Below, piece by piece: positions 7,553-16,144 of a stretch of 64,000 nucleotides of DNA; position 1 is the stretch's first letter; every line of letters begins with the position of its first letter. A program made the translations under genes and the position numbers. Below the pieces are notes generated by a model. The model made no database searches. It saw only the letters and a list, made by a program, of their open reading frames with translations, and was not told where the DNA came from. Where the stretch lies: positions 1 to 64,000 of the forward strand of contig JAJPJA010000004.1 of NCBI GenBank assembly GCA_021324455.1. The letters are read 5' to 3'. The stretch is from Pseudomonadota bacterium (lineage in GTDB: Bacteria > Desulfobacterota > Binatia > Binatales > Binataceae).

Positions 7553-9358
7553 ATGAAGAGAATCAAACTGTTTGTAGTTAGTAACGCCCAGTCCTGGTCA
7601 TGGCCGCGGCGGGGTCGATCGTGCCTCCGGGGACATGAATCCGGTTCGAAATTTCACGGTGCGCCGCTCAAATATTGCATGGTCGCGCTGTGCGCGGCGG
7701 GCTGGTTTCTGACCGCCCTGGCCGCGGCCAGGGCCGGCTATGTGGCCATCATTTCGCCGCTCAACGGCGCCACCGTCAAAGGAACCATTACAGTGGCTAC
7801 CTCGGAAGGCTCCGACGTGAGCTGGATCAATGTGTTTGTCGATGGCTACTGGATGGGGTCCAATTCGCCCACCGCGCCGCGGCCCTATTCGGTGACCTGG
7901 AATACGGCCACGGTGGCCGACGGCAAGCATACGCTGTCGGTTATCGGATACAGTTCCAGCAACAAGCCGTTTGTGAAAACCTCGATCGGGGTGACGGTGC
8001 GGAACCTTTCGGCCCTGTCGACTCCCACACCGACCGCAACGCCGAAACCCACCGTTGCGCCCACGCCCGTTGCGGTGGCTTCATGCATCAGTATCACCGC
8101 GCCGGCTGCCGGTGTGACAATCAGCGGCGCCAGCGTTGGCATCACCACGCATGATACGTGTCCCGGCCTGTGGTTTGAGGGGCTTTACGTCGACGGCGCG
8201 CCGGCCGGCGATTACGCGCCCGGCGCAGTGGTTCTGGACAGCACCTCTCTGAGCAACGGCCTGCACACCATCAAAGTCACCAGTCAGAGCATGAATCCGG
8301 GCAGTGTCGTGCTGGGCAGCGCGTCGGAATCGCTGCGGGTACAGAACGGAGCGGCCACGGCGACCTTATCGGCAACGCCAAACGCGACCTCCACCCCGGC
8401 TCCCATGCCGACGGCGACGCCCGCTCCCGGCGCTCATCTGAACAACCTCTCACCCAACGCGGCATTGCCGTCCGAATCGACCTGCGTCACTTTGGCCAAC
8501 CAGGCGAACTTCCCGGAAACCAGCCCGCAGAATGTAAATGACGGAACCGGCTGGAACGCCAATAATCAGATCTGGACGACACCGTCTTACTTCTACGCCA
8601 ACGCGGGCCGCAACGGGCTGGCGCCGGCCTCCGATTTTGCCGCGGTCAACGGACACTACTCGGGTACGACCCAGGACATCATCCGCTGGGCCGCCTGCAA
8701 ATGGGGGGTTGACGAGGATTGGGCCTATGCCGAGACCGCGGAAGAGACCGGAGGATGGACCAACGCCTGCGCCCAATTGCACGGCGGGAGCTCCTGCAGC
8801 CAGGGCGGGGACTGCGGCAATCCCGACTCCAATTCCGGCGGCGAGACGCCCAATTTAAGCTTCCTCGGATTTGCCGTCACCGACAGCGGCGGCGCGTTCA
8901 TCGGCACCAGCCGCTACGGCGGCCAGAACGCCAACGGATCCACCTGCTCCTCCAGCTGGGCAAGCTGGAGCATCATCCAGTCCAAGACCGATGCCTTCGA
9001 GTGGTACACGTGGCCGATGCTGGCGTTGTCCACGGCCTGGGGCGAGGACTACCGGTGGGCCAAGTATCGCGCCTGCGTCAACGGCGACTATGCCAACTGG
9101 TTCGGCAACGCCTCGGATTACCTCGACGCGGTATCGCGGGCGCGGTCCAATCCCGACGGCATCGTGCCGTCGGGGCAGGCGGGACCGGTTAACTTGTTCT
9201 CCAACGAGACCAACCTGCAGTATTTGGGTCTGGGATGTATCGCGACCCACTTCTCAGGCAACTGGTACGACAGCGGAGCCATCAGCTATCTGAGCAACAG
9301 CAGCTCCGGCTTCCTGTATCACCTGAACCATGCGGTTTGGCCGGGGGGGAGGCGTTAA
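7553..9358 (+). CDS. Secreted Ig-like protein with C-terminal lysozyme-like domain
   Basis: Counting from the ATG at 7553 the product is 601 residues; a GTG at 7469 or the ATG at 7679, which begins a shorter signal peptide, are alternatives. A hydrophobic secretion signal ending in ALAAARA is followed by two Ig-like beta modules (INVFVDGYWMG and GLYVDGAPAG mark the equivalent strands). Each module is followed by a Thr/Pro linker (TPTPTATPKPTVAPTP and TSTPAPMPTATPAP). The last 210 residues resemble the C-terminal domain of the ligase fusion at 25286-27514: shared GTTxxIxRWxACKWGxDED, YRACVNGD and SGNWYDSGAISYL. A Glu at residue 398 aligns with the presumed catalytic Glu of that domain. Probably an extracytoplasmic cell-wall or glycan-binding hydrolase; the activity is inferred. 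A terminator follows at 9398-9438. Confidence 0.7.
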   Translation: MKRIKLFVVSNAQSWSWPRRGRSCLRGHESGSKFHGAPLKYCMVALCAAGWFLTALAAARAGYVAIISPLNGATVKGTITVATSEGSDVSWINVFVDGYWMGSNSPTAPRPYSVTWNTATVADGKHTLSVIGYSSSNKPFVKTSIGVTVRNLSALSTPTPTATPKPTVAPTPVAVASCISITAPAAGVTISGASVGITTHDTCPGLWFEGLYVDGAPAGDYAPGAVVLDSTSLSNGLHTIKVTSQSMNPGSVVLGSASESLRVQNGAATATLSATPNATSTPAPMPTATPAPGAHLNNLSPNAALPSESTCVTLANQANFPETSPQNVNDGTGWNANNQIWTTPSYFYANAGRNGLAPASDFAAVNGHYSGTTQDIIRWAACKWGVDEDWAYAETAEETGGWTNACAQLHGGSSCSQGGDCGNPDSNSGGETPNLSFLGFAVTDSGGAFIGTSRYGGQNANGSTCSSSWASWSIIQSKTDAFEWYTWPMLALSTAWGEDYRWAKYRACVNGDYANWFGNASDYLDAVSRARSNPDGIVPSGQAGPVNLFSNETNLQYLGLGCIATHFSGNWYDSGAISYLSNSSSGFLYHLNHAVWPGGRR

Positions 9359-9397
9359 GGGACGGCGGGACAATCAGAAGATTGCAGCGGCGCGATA

Positions 9398-9438
9398 ATG
9401 CGGCGGCGAGCCTGAAGGCGCGCCGCCGCATGGTTTTT
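9398..9438 (+). terminator. Strong rho-independent terminator
   Basis: A perfect 11-bp stem (9398-9408 with 9421-9431) continues past one mismatch into GCC/GGC closed by a TGAA loop, then GG and five T (9434-9438). It lies 40 bases after the stop of the Ig/lysozyme-like gene and isolates it from the EPS operon. Confidence 0.85.
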
Positions 9439-9834
9439 CGCGGCTGCGGTTCGACCGCGGTATTATCTACTTTGTTCCACTGAGTAATACGATTCTTGCA
9501 GCGAGCGTGTTCCCAATCGCGTAAGTTGGTAGTCAAAACTGCGCTCGACTGCCTGAATCCCCGCATCGAAAGGGCTCCCGTCGATATATGGCGGTCAGCT
9601 TTGCGCGGCTGCTTCCCCAGCCAGACCGGGTTGGTCCGCAATCCGGGCGCGGCCGGGTTTTGTACGCACCTGGCCGGATTCTTGAATAACCCGCTGGTTA
9701 CACGGGATGCCGGCCGAGCCGCGGCTTTTCGGGCATGAACCGCAGTAATTTCTACATTAGGTGAATCCCTGAATACCGTGCAGATCCTGCATCGGTGAGT
9801 TGGGAAATTCCTCAAATCTCAAGCATAACGCCGA
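9439..9834. other. Intergenic control region of the EPS operon
   Basis: About 400 bases with no credible gene between the terminator and the sigma-54 promoter. A palindrome TAACC-CGCT-GGTTA (9687-9700) lies roughly 150 bases upstream of the promoter, a position typical of activator sites for sigma-54 enhancer-binding proteins. That role is a guess from position only. Confidence 0.4.
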
Positions 9835-9850
9835 TGGCATCGCTCTTGCG
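9835..9850 (+). promoter_or_regulatory. Sigma-54 (RpoN) promoter of the EPS operon
   Basis: TGGCAT (9835-9840), five bases, TTGCG (9846-9850). The invariant GG (9836-9837) and GC (9848-9849) are exactly ten bases apart, as required for -24/-12 elements. Transcription would begin near 9861, giving a leader of about 80 bases before the Wza-like gene. A sigma-54-dependent response regulator is encoded at the far end of the locus (29914-31281). Confidence 0.75.
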
Positions 9851-9939
9851 GAAGAGCCTCCCGGGCTGCGCGGTTGGTATTGGCGCAGGCTTCACCGTTC
9901 GACCTTTCGATGGTTCGACAACTGGCAATGGGAGGGCGA

Positions 9940-10707
9940 ATGACAGTGGGCGCGTCGTATGTTCACCGTACGGCCTTCTGGCTCCAGGCGGCTGCTGCAG
10001 CCGCGGTGCTCGCGGCAACTTTGCTGACCGGATGCGCGAGTTCGGCCAGCCGCGGCGATGAAATGGCGGCCAAGGCCGCCACGCAAAAGAATGTCTGTTC
10101 TCCGGCGGCGATGATGGCCGCTCAGGAGGCGGAAAAAGGCGGCTATGTAATCCGGCCCGGCGATGAGTTGCAGCTCGACTTCTACCTTAATCCCGAGTTC
10201 AACCGCGACGTGACAGTCAGGCCTGACGGCAACGTTACCCTGGATTTGGCCGGAACGGTGCAGGCCGCCGGGCTCACCCCTGAGCAGTTCGCCGACAAGG
10301 TCAATCAGGCCTATCTGCACGAACTGCGCAATCCCGGCGCGGTCGTTCACGTCAAGAACAGCCCCACATTCCGGGTTTACGTGCAGGGACAGGTGACTCA
10401 CGCCGGGGCTTTTCCGCTGCAGCCCGGTGAGACCGCGTTACAGGCCATCGCGGAGGCGGGCGGCGTCAATGAGACCGCCGGGGCTGACAGTGCGGTGCTT
10501 ATCCGCCGCGACGCATGCGGCAACCCGCAGGGCATCAAGGTGGATTTGCGCGCGGCGGACAGCGGTAAGAAGGTTCAGGACGTGGCGCTGATGCCCTCGG
10601 ACATCCTGGTCGTGCCGCGCAGCCCGATCGCCAACGTCGACCTGTTCGTCAAACAGTACATTACCAATCTCATACCAGTCCCGCCCTATATGCCGATACC
10701 GCTTTAA
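9940..10707 (+). CDS. Wza-like polysaccharide export outer-membrane lipoprotein
   Basis: The start at 9940 is chosen because GGGAGGG lies just upstream and a lipoprotein signal follows; an in-frame ATG at 9874 overlaps the leader. The signal has a long hydrophobic core and the lipobox LLTGC with Cys32 as the lipidated residue. Residues about 65-145 form the Poly_export domain (YVIRPGDELQLDFY, VRPDGNVTLDLAG) and about 148-200 an SLBB domain (FRVYVQGQVTHAGAF, ALQAIAEAGGV). Members form the octameric outer-membrane channel for capsule or EPS. The protein is about 255 residues, shorter than E. coli Wza (about 380). It is the first gene after the sigma-54 promoter and 16 bases before the Wzz-like gene. 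Confidence 0.88.
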   Translation: MTVGASYVHRTAFWLQAAAAAAVLAATLLTGCASSASRGDEMAAKAATQKNVCSPAAMMAAQEAEKGGYVIRPGDELQLDFYLNPEFNRDVTVRPDGNVTLDLAGTVQAAGLTPEQFADKVNQAYLHELRNPGAVVHVKNSPTFRVYVQGQVTHAGAFPLQPGETALQAIAEAGGVNETAGADSAVLIRRDACGNPQGIKVDLRAADSGKKVQDVALMPSDILVVPRSPIANVDLFVKQYITNLIPVPPYMPIPL

Positions 10708-10723
10708 GCGAGGGCTTAGGTAC

Positions 10724-12241
10724 ATGAACGACTTCTCCTTCGATCAATTGATTCATTTTGCGCTGCGCCGGCGCGTAATAATGACCGAGGTTGCGGCTGC
10801 GATCATGGCGGTGGTCGCGATTGCCACCTTTGTCTGGCCGCCGACCTACAAGTCGAGCGCCAAGATCCTGATCCAGGACAACCGCGCGCAGTTGCTGGTC
10901 TCTCCGGCGCTGGAGAATAACAGCCCCAATCAGCCGGCGGTGGTGGCCAATACCGTGACCGAGGAGGAACTCAATTCCGAACGCGAGTTGATCTCCAGCG
11001 ATTACCTGGTCGAAGAGGCGCTCGAAGGATTGCCGCAGCCCAGGGCGGGCGCGGGCGGCATGGCGGTGAATGCGGTTGAATGGCTGCTGGATTTGCCTAA
11101 CCGGTTATACCGGATGTTTCACGGGGCCGCGCCTGAGAGTCCGCGCGAACAGTGGGCGCATCGGATTGAGCGGCATTTCTCCTCCTACGTGATCAAGCGG
11201 TCCAACGTAATCGAGATCAGTTTCACCGCGCACGATCCCAGGTGGGCCCACGAATTTCTGGAGCGGCTGATCGACAAGTACCAGGAGTTCCACAGCAGCA
11301 TGTCGCACGACCCGCAGGCGGAGAAGTTCTTCCAGAAGCAGGCGGCGATTCTGCAGGACCGGCTGCGCGCGGCCGAAGACCAGCTGCGCGCCTACGAGGT
11401 GCAGACCGGCATCAGCAATCCGTCGGCGCAGAAGCAGGCCCTGATCATGCGGATTTCCCAGTTGCAGAACGATTCCGCCAAGGCCGCGGCCGATCTCGCC
11501 GCGGCGCAAAGGCGCGTCGCGGTGCTTCAGCAGCAGGTAGCCTCAACCCCCAAGCGCGTGGGCAAGGAGATTAAAATCGTTCAAAACATGGCGCTGCAGC
11601 AGCTCAAGCCGCAAGTGCTGCAGCTGGAAGCCGAACGCGCCGAACTGCTCACCCGCTATCAGCCCGACAGCGAGCGGATGAAGGAGATCGACGCCCGTCT
11701 GGCCGCCGCGCACAAGATCCTCGATCACGAAAATCAGACCGAAGTGCAGGAGCAGAGCACCGACCTGAACCCGGTGTGGCTGCAGTTGGATACGGAACTG
11801 GAACAGGCCACGGCGTTGGCGGCGTCGCTGCAGGCGACGCAGAGCGCGCAGCGCCAGGAGATTGAAAAGGCGCAGGACCAGGTCAAGGTGCTGCTCAACG
11901 CCAGCGTCGAGAATGATCGGCTGCAGCGCGTGGTGGATACCGAAAAGCAGGCCTACATGTCATATCTGCGCCGCGGAGAGGAAGCGCGCGCCGCCGGCGC
12001 TCTTAACCGCAGCCGGATTCTGAACGTAAGCATCGCCGAGCCGCCCAATCATCCCGCGGTCCCCTCCTATCCCATTGTTCCGCTGAATCTGGGAGTGGGC
12101 GTGCTGCTTGCGATCGGATGCGCGGTGGCGGTCGCTTATCTGGAGGAACTGCTGGATCCCAGGATCTATTCGCCCGCCACGGTTACCGCGGTAAGCGGGC
12201 TGAAGACCATCGCACAGTTGCGCGAGCTCAGTCAGGAGTAG
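10724..12241 (+). CDS. Wzz/GumC-type chain-length determinant (co-polymerase)
   Basis: The 505-residue inner-membrane protein has membrane segments near 20-38 and 447-468, a large periplasmic part with an N-terminal alpha/beta Wzz domain (YKSSAKILIQDNRAQLLVSP) and a long coiled coil (about 205-400, rich in Q, A, E and R), and the proline-rich NHPAVPSYPIVPLNL before the second helix, typical of this family. No kinase domain is fused at the C terminus; instead a separate CpsD-like protein is encoded two genes on. The role is to control polymer length and connect the inner membrane to the exporter. Three bases separate it from the ATPase gene. Confidence 0.88.
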   Translation: MNDFSFDQLIHFALRRRVIMTEVAAAIMAVVAIATFVWPPTYKSSAKILIQDNRAQLLVSPALENNSPNQPAVVANTVTEEELNSERELISSDYLVEEALEGLPQPRAGAGGMAVNAVEWLLDLPNRLYRMFHGAAPESPREQWAHRIERHFSSYVIKRSNVIEISFTAHDPRWAHEFLERLIDKYQEFHSSMSHDPQAEKFFQKQAAILQDRLRAAEDQLRAYEVQTGISNPSAQKQALIMRISQLQNDSAKAAADLAAAQRRVAVLQQQVASTPKRVGKEIKIVQNMALQQLKPQVLQLEAERAELLTRYQPDSERMKEIDARLAAAHKILDHENQTEVQEQSTDLNPVWLQLDTELEQATALAASLQATQSAQRQEIEKAQDQVKVLLNASVENDRLQRVVDTEKQAYMSYLRRGEEARAAGALNRSRILNVSIAEPPNHPAVPSYPIVPLNLGVGVLLAIGCAVAVAYLEELLDPRIYSPATVTAVSGLKTIAQLRELSQE

Positions 12242-12244
12242 CCG

Positions 12245-13726
12245 ATGTACCTGGAGCATTTCGGTCTGAGCGCGCCGCCCTTTCAGTTCACCGCTTCGCC
12301 GGCGTCGCTGTTCATGAGCCGCACGCATCGCGAAGGCCTGGCGGCGCTGGAATGGGGTTTGCTGCATGAACCCAGCGGCCTGACCCTGCTGATCGGCGAC
12401 AGCGGCACCGGCAAAACCACGCTGATTTGCGCGCTGCTGGCCCGCCAGCATCGCGCGGTTCATGCGGCTTATTTGGGTAACCCGAAGCTCAGTTTCCCCG
12501 AATTGCTGAGCAGCGTGATGAGCCAGATAGGCGTGCGCGGCGGCAGATCGGGCAAGGGTGCGATGCTCAATGCCTTTCAGCAGTACGCCGCCGCGATGCC
12601 GCTTAACGAGCGCATCGCAATTCTGGTCGACGAGGCGCAATTGCTGAGCGAGGACGCGATGGAGGAGTTGCGCCTGCTGTCGAACATGGAATGCCATGGG
12701 CGCAAGGCCGCCCAGATTATACTGGCGGGCCAGTTCGAGCTGGCGCGCCGGCTGGCGAGCCCCGCGATGCGCCATTTCAACGAACGCATCGGGGCGCGCG
12801 CGGTGCTCCTGGCCCTGACGCCGATGGAATGCCGCGAGTACATCGAACATCGCCTGCGGCTGTGCGGCAGCAGCAGCGATCGGATCTTCGCGCGCGGCGC
12901 CCTCGATCCGCTGGTGCGCCACAGCGCGGGCGTGCCGCGGCGCATCAACGCCCTGTGCCACAACTCTCTGCTGCTGGCTTATTCGACCGAGTCCAAACGG
13001 GTGAGCGCGGCGATGGTGCGCCAGGCGGCGGCAGACTATCCGGTGCTCGAACAGAGCGCCGCTGCGGCCGCAGACGAGGGATCGAGCGCGGGGCGTTGGC
13101 GCCAGCTCTGGCGGCCGCTGAAACCGGTACTCGGGCTCGTGCTGCTGGGTGTGGCAGGATTTGTCAGCGGCGAATTCCTCATGAGCCATGGCCCGGTGGA
13201 GCGCCGGCACGGCTGGCTCCAGCGCTCCTCCCATACCGCGAGCGCGGCGGCAATGCCGGCGCTCGATGTGAATCGCAAAGCTCCATCCGCTCCCGCTCCG
13301 CTAAGCGACGGCGCAGGCCCGGCGCAAAGCCCGCCGGCGGCGACGCTGGAGCATCCCGCGGCGCCCAATCCGGGCAGCGAGAGCGTCGGCGCCAGGGATC
13401 AGAGCGGCATCGACGCCGGCGGGCCGGGCGAGGGTGTTTCCGTGGTGTCCGACTCCGAGGGGCTTAAAACCGCGTCGATCGATGGGTCCGCGTCCGACGG
13501 CGATTCGCCGCATGCCGATTCCCAATACGTGATTGTCGCGCGCGGCGATACGCTCGGACGCATAGCCCTGCGCCATCTGGGCTCGGTGACGGCGGTGCAT
13601 CTGCTGATGCATCTCAACCCGCACATCACCGACGCGTCGCGGGTCTATCCGGGCGAAATCGTATATCTGCCGGCGTCGGCTTCGACTTCGGAGGATCGGA
13701 ATACCGGCGATACCGGTGTGGAATAG
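12245..13726 (+). CDS. ExeA-like AAA ATPase with membrane anchor and LysM domain
   Basis: The 493-residue protein opens with MYLEHFGLSAPPFQFT, the start seen in ExeA/GspA-type ATPases and in the ATPases of exosortase-linked EPS loci. Walker A is GDSGTGKTT (51-59), Walker B ILVDEAQLL (Asp129-Glu130), and SAGVPRRINALCHNSLLLAY is the sensor region. A membrane helix (about 290-310) leads to a low-complexity Ala/Pro/Ser linker and a C-terminal LysM repeat (YVIVARGDTLGRIALRHLG and NPHITDASRVYPGEIVYLP, about 430-480) that would lie in the periplasm and could bind peptidoglycan. This topology resembles GspA, which helps to pass large complexes through the wall. No exosortase gene is present in the window. 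Confidence 0.85.
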   Translation: MYLEHFGLSAPPFQFTASPASLFMSRTHREGLAALEWGLLHEPSGLTLLIGDSGTGKTTLICALLARQHRAVHAAYLGNPKLSFPELLSSVMSQIGVRGGRSGKGAMLNAFQQYAAAMPLNERIAILVDEAQLLSEDAMEELRLLSNMECHGRKAAQIILAGQFELARRLASPAMRHFNERIGARAVLLALTPMECREYIEHRLRLCGSSSDRIFARGALDPLVRHSAGVPRRINALCHNSLLLAYSTESKRVSAAMVRQAAADYPVLEQSAAAAADEGSSAGRWRQLWRPLKPVLGLVLLGVAGFVSGEFLMSHGPVERRHGWLQRSSHTASAAAMPALDVNRKAPSAPAPLSDGAGPAQSPPAATLEHPAAPNPGSESVGARDQSGIDAGGPGEGVSVVSDSEGLKTASIDGSASDGDSPHADSQYVIVARGDTLGRIALRHLGSVTAVHLLMHLNPHITDASRVYPGEIVYLPASASTSEDRNTGDTGVE

Positions 13727-13731
13727 GTGAA

Positions 13732-14529
13732 ATGGTGAACTACTTTGAGATCTTGCGGCGCGGCCGAAATGGCACCGCGCCGCTATGGAACAACGGATAC
13801 GCCGAAGAGGAGACGGTCATCGATCCGAACTCCGGATCGGGCGCGCTGGCTCCCATACCGATTCTGGGCCAGGCGCGTACGCCGTTGGAAGCCTCGCGCG
13901 ATCGTTCGCTTCAGGGCCTGAACGAGCGGGTCGCGCCGCTGGCCGGTGTGGGCCAGAGCGTGCGCCTGCTGGTTACGGGATGCCGTCCGGGAGACGGCGC
14001 CTCAACCGTCGCGATGGGGTTGGCGCTGGATATGAGCCAGCGCCTTGGCCTGCGCACCTTGCTGGTCGATGCGCATCTGCGCAAACCCACCTTGCACAAG
14101 ATGTTTCCGCCCGCCCCGGGTGCCAACGCGCCCCTGCTGCTGGGCGATCAATTTGTCGTGCGGTCCTCGGCGATGCCGCGGCTGGAGCTGGCCAGTTGTC
14201 TGCCGATGGCCGCGGCGGCGCTCAAGCCGGGCGAGGCGCGAGGCTACGAGGCGCTGCTCGACAGTTTTTTACTGGCAGTGGTCGATCTGGGGGTCGTCCG
14301 CCTGGACGGGCGGTTGCTGGCGTTGGCGCGTCCCAGCGACCCGATCATCGTGGTTACGCGCTACGGATCGACCCAACGCGAGGAACTTGCGACCACTGTG
14401 GCGGCGCTCAAAGCGGCCTCGCGCACGGTCGCCGGCGTGATCATGAACGGAGTGCCGGAACTGCCATGGGCGATGCGCCGCTGGGCCGAAGCTTTCCGAG
14501 GAGGAGTCAATGAAGTTGGAAACCGCTAA
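13732..14529 (+). CDS. CpsD/BY-kinase-like P-loop protein with altered Walker A
   Basis: The 265-residue cytoplasmic protein aligns by pattern with bacterial tyrosine kinases of the CpsD/Wzc type: a P-loop at about 83-93, Walker A' LLVDAHLRKP (about 107-116) and a later hydrophobic Walker B-like strand (LAVVDLGVV). The P-loop reads GCRPGDGAST: the lysine that should precede Ser/Thr is Ala90. There is also no C-terminal tyrosine cluster. It therefore probably lacks normal kinase activity and may be a structural partner of the Wzz-like protein. It overlaps the next gene by 20 bases, a sign of tight coupling. Confidence 0.75.
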   Translation: MVNYFEILRRGRNGTAPLWNNGYAEEETVIDPNSGSGALAPIPILGQARTPLEASRDRSLQGLNERVAPLAGVGQSVRLLVTGCRPGDGASTVAMGLALDMSQRLGLRTLLVDAHLRKPTLHKMFPPAPGANAPLLLGDQFVVRSSAMPRLELASCLPMAAAALKPGEARGYEALLDSFLLAVVDLGVVRLDGRLLALARPSDPIIVVTRYGSTQREELATTVAALKAASRTVAGVIMNGVPELPWAMRRWAEAFRGGVNEVGNR

Positions 14530-15610
14530 TCACAACGGGAAGGCCGCAACGCTCGCGCAGGCGAGCGAGGCGGCCGGCCCCGAGCGAAGTCTGAAAGCCC
14601 TGGCGGTCGTCGGCCTGGGGTATTGGGGTCCGAACTGGATTCGCAACTTTTACACTTTGCGGTGCGCACGCCGCCTGATTGCGTGCGACCTGAGTGCCGA
14701 ACGCCTGGCGCATGTTAAAGGCCTCTATCCGAGCCTGGAGCTGACGCAGAAGTTCGATGACGTTCTGCGCGATCCCGAAATCGAGGGCGTGGTGATCGCC
14801 ACTCCGGTCAGCACCCATTACCGGCTGGCCAAACAATGCCTGGAAGCGGACAAGGCGGTGGTGGTGGAGAAGCCGCTGGCCACTTCGCGCGCGGAAGCGG
14901 CGGAACTGGTGCGGCTGGCGCGGCTGCGCGACCGCGTGCTGATGGCGGGGCATACGTTCGAGTACAGCGCGCCGGTAATCAAGCTGCGCGAACTGATCAC
15001 CAGCGGCGAGATTGGCGAAGTGCTCTACATCAGCTCGGTCAGGGCCAATCTCGGACTGTTTCAGCATGACGTCAACGTGGCCTGGGATCTCGCCACGCAC
15101 GACATTTCGATCATCCTGATGCTGCTGGGGCAGATGCCGGAATCGGTGTCATGCCAGGGCCAGAGCCATTTCCGGCGCGAGGTCGAAGACGTGGCCCTGA
15201 TCACGCTGCATTTGCCGCGCAATGTGATCGCTTTCGTCCACGTGAGCTGGCTGGATCCGAACAAGATCCGGCGCACGACCATCGTCGGATCGCGCCGGAT
15301 GCTGGTGTACGACGATACCGCGCTGCAGGAGAAGATCCGGGTTTACGATCGCGGTGTGACGATGCGGCCGTACTACGACAATTACGGCGAGTTTCAGTAC
15401 GCGTATCGCTACGGCGATATCCATATCCCGCGCATCGAGGAGGTCGAGCCGATCAAGCGCGAATGCGAGCACTTTGTCGACTGCATCCGCAACAACCTGA
15501 CGCCGGCCACCGACGGCCTCAACGGGCTGCGCGTGGTCGCGGTGCTGGAAGCGGCGCAGCGCTCGCTGCGCAGCGGCGGCGCTGCGGTGCCGCTGGGCGA
15601 GATGCGCTGA
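14510..15610 (+). CDS. Gfo/Idh/MocA oxidoreductase, nucleotide-sugar 3-dehydrogenase type (WbpB/WlbA/GnnA-like)
   Basis: The 366-residue protein has the Rossmann motif VGLGYWGPN (about 34-42), the EKP catalytic-lysine motif (VVVEKPLA, 120-122) and a DLATHDISI segment carrying the conserved Asp/His pair. GYWGPNWIRNF is the form seen in enzymes that oxidise C3 of UDP-GlcNAc or its uronic acid. Two following genes encode a hexapeptide acetyltransferase and a DegT aminotransferase, giving the set that makes UDP-2,3-diacetamido-2,3-dideoxy sugars. GAGGAG upstream supports the start. Confidence 0.8.
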   Translation: MKLETANHNGKAATLAQASEAAGPERSLKALAVVGLGYWGPNWIRNFYTLRCARRLIACDLSAERLAHVKGLYPSLELTQKFDDVLRDPEIEGVVIATPVSTHYRLAKQCLEADKAVVVEKPLATSRAEAAELVRLARLRDRVLMAGHTFEYSAPVIKLRELITSGEIGEVLYISSVRANLGLFQHDVNVAWDLATHDISIILMLLGQMPESVSCQGQSHFRREVEDVALITLHLPRNVIAFVHVSWLDPNKIRRTTIVGSRRMLVYDDTALQEKIRVYDRGVTMRPYYDNYGEFQYAYRYGDIHIPRIEEVEPIKRECEHFVDCIRNNLTPATDGLNGLRVVAVLEAAQRSLRSGGAAVPLGEMR

Positions 15611-15628
15611 GGGGTGGAGAGGATAGCG

Positions 15629-16144
15629 ATGGAAGCTCCCAAATTCCTCAGTGTTGCCGGCGACGTGCGGCTGGGCGATCAGGTGCGGCTGAGCAACTTC
15701 GTCAATCTCTACGGATGCGAGATCGGGGATGAGACCAGGATCGGCGCGTTCGTCGAAGTGCAGTCTGACGCGCGGATCGGCCGGCGCTGCAAGATCTCCT
15801 CTCATACCTTCATCTGCTCGGGCGTGACGATTGAAGACGGGGTTTTCGTCGGCCATGGCGTAATCTTCATCAACGACCGCATGCCGCGCGCCACCAACAG
15901 CGACGGATCGCTCAAGGGCGGCGAGGATTGGCTGATGGAGCGTACGGTGATCCGCCGGGGCGCGGCGATCGGCAGCGGCGCCGTCATCATGTGCGGCGTC
16001 ACGGTCGGCGAAGGAGCGCTGGTCGGCGCCGGAGCGGTGGTTACCCGCGACGTACCGGCGGGGGCGGTGGTGGCCGGAAATCCGGCGCGCCTGCACCTGC
16101 GGCTTGCCGCCCGCGGCGAGGGGAGGCGCGCCGATGCCGATTAA
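15629..16144 (+). CDS. Hexapeptide-repeat N-acetyltransferase (WbpD-like)
   Basis: The start at ATG 15629 (GAGAGGA upstream) gives 171 residues; a GTG at 15614 is possible. The protein is a left-handed beta-helix acyltransferase: repeated I/V-G-D/E-x-V/T hexads (VRLGDQVRLSNFV, CEIGDETRIGAFV, ARIGRRCKISS, AAIGSGAVIMCGVTVGEGALVGAGAVV), with the loop containing HGVIFIND and ending in VVAGNPARL. It would acetylate the 3-amino group made by the neighbouring aminotransferase, using acetyl-CoA. It overlaps the aminotransferase gene by 11 bases. Confidence 0.85.
   Translation: MEAPKFLSVAGDVRLGDQVRLSNFVNLYGCEIGDETRIGAFVEVQSDARIGRRCKISSHTFICSGVTIEDGVFVGHGVIFINDRMPRATNSDGSLKGGEDWLMERTVIRRGAAIGSGAVIMCGVTVGEGALVGAGAVVTRDVPAGAVVAGNPARLHLRLAARGEGRRADAD

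Noticed and set aside
9600-9616. Second sigma-54-like site (TGGCGGTCAGCTTTGC)
   Set aside because: The GG-to-GC spacing is one base too long for a -24/-12 promoter.
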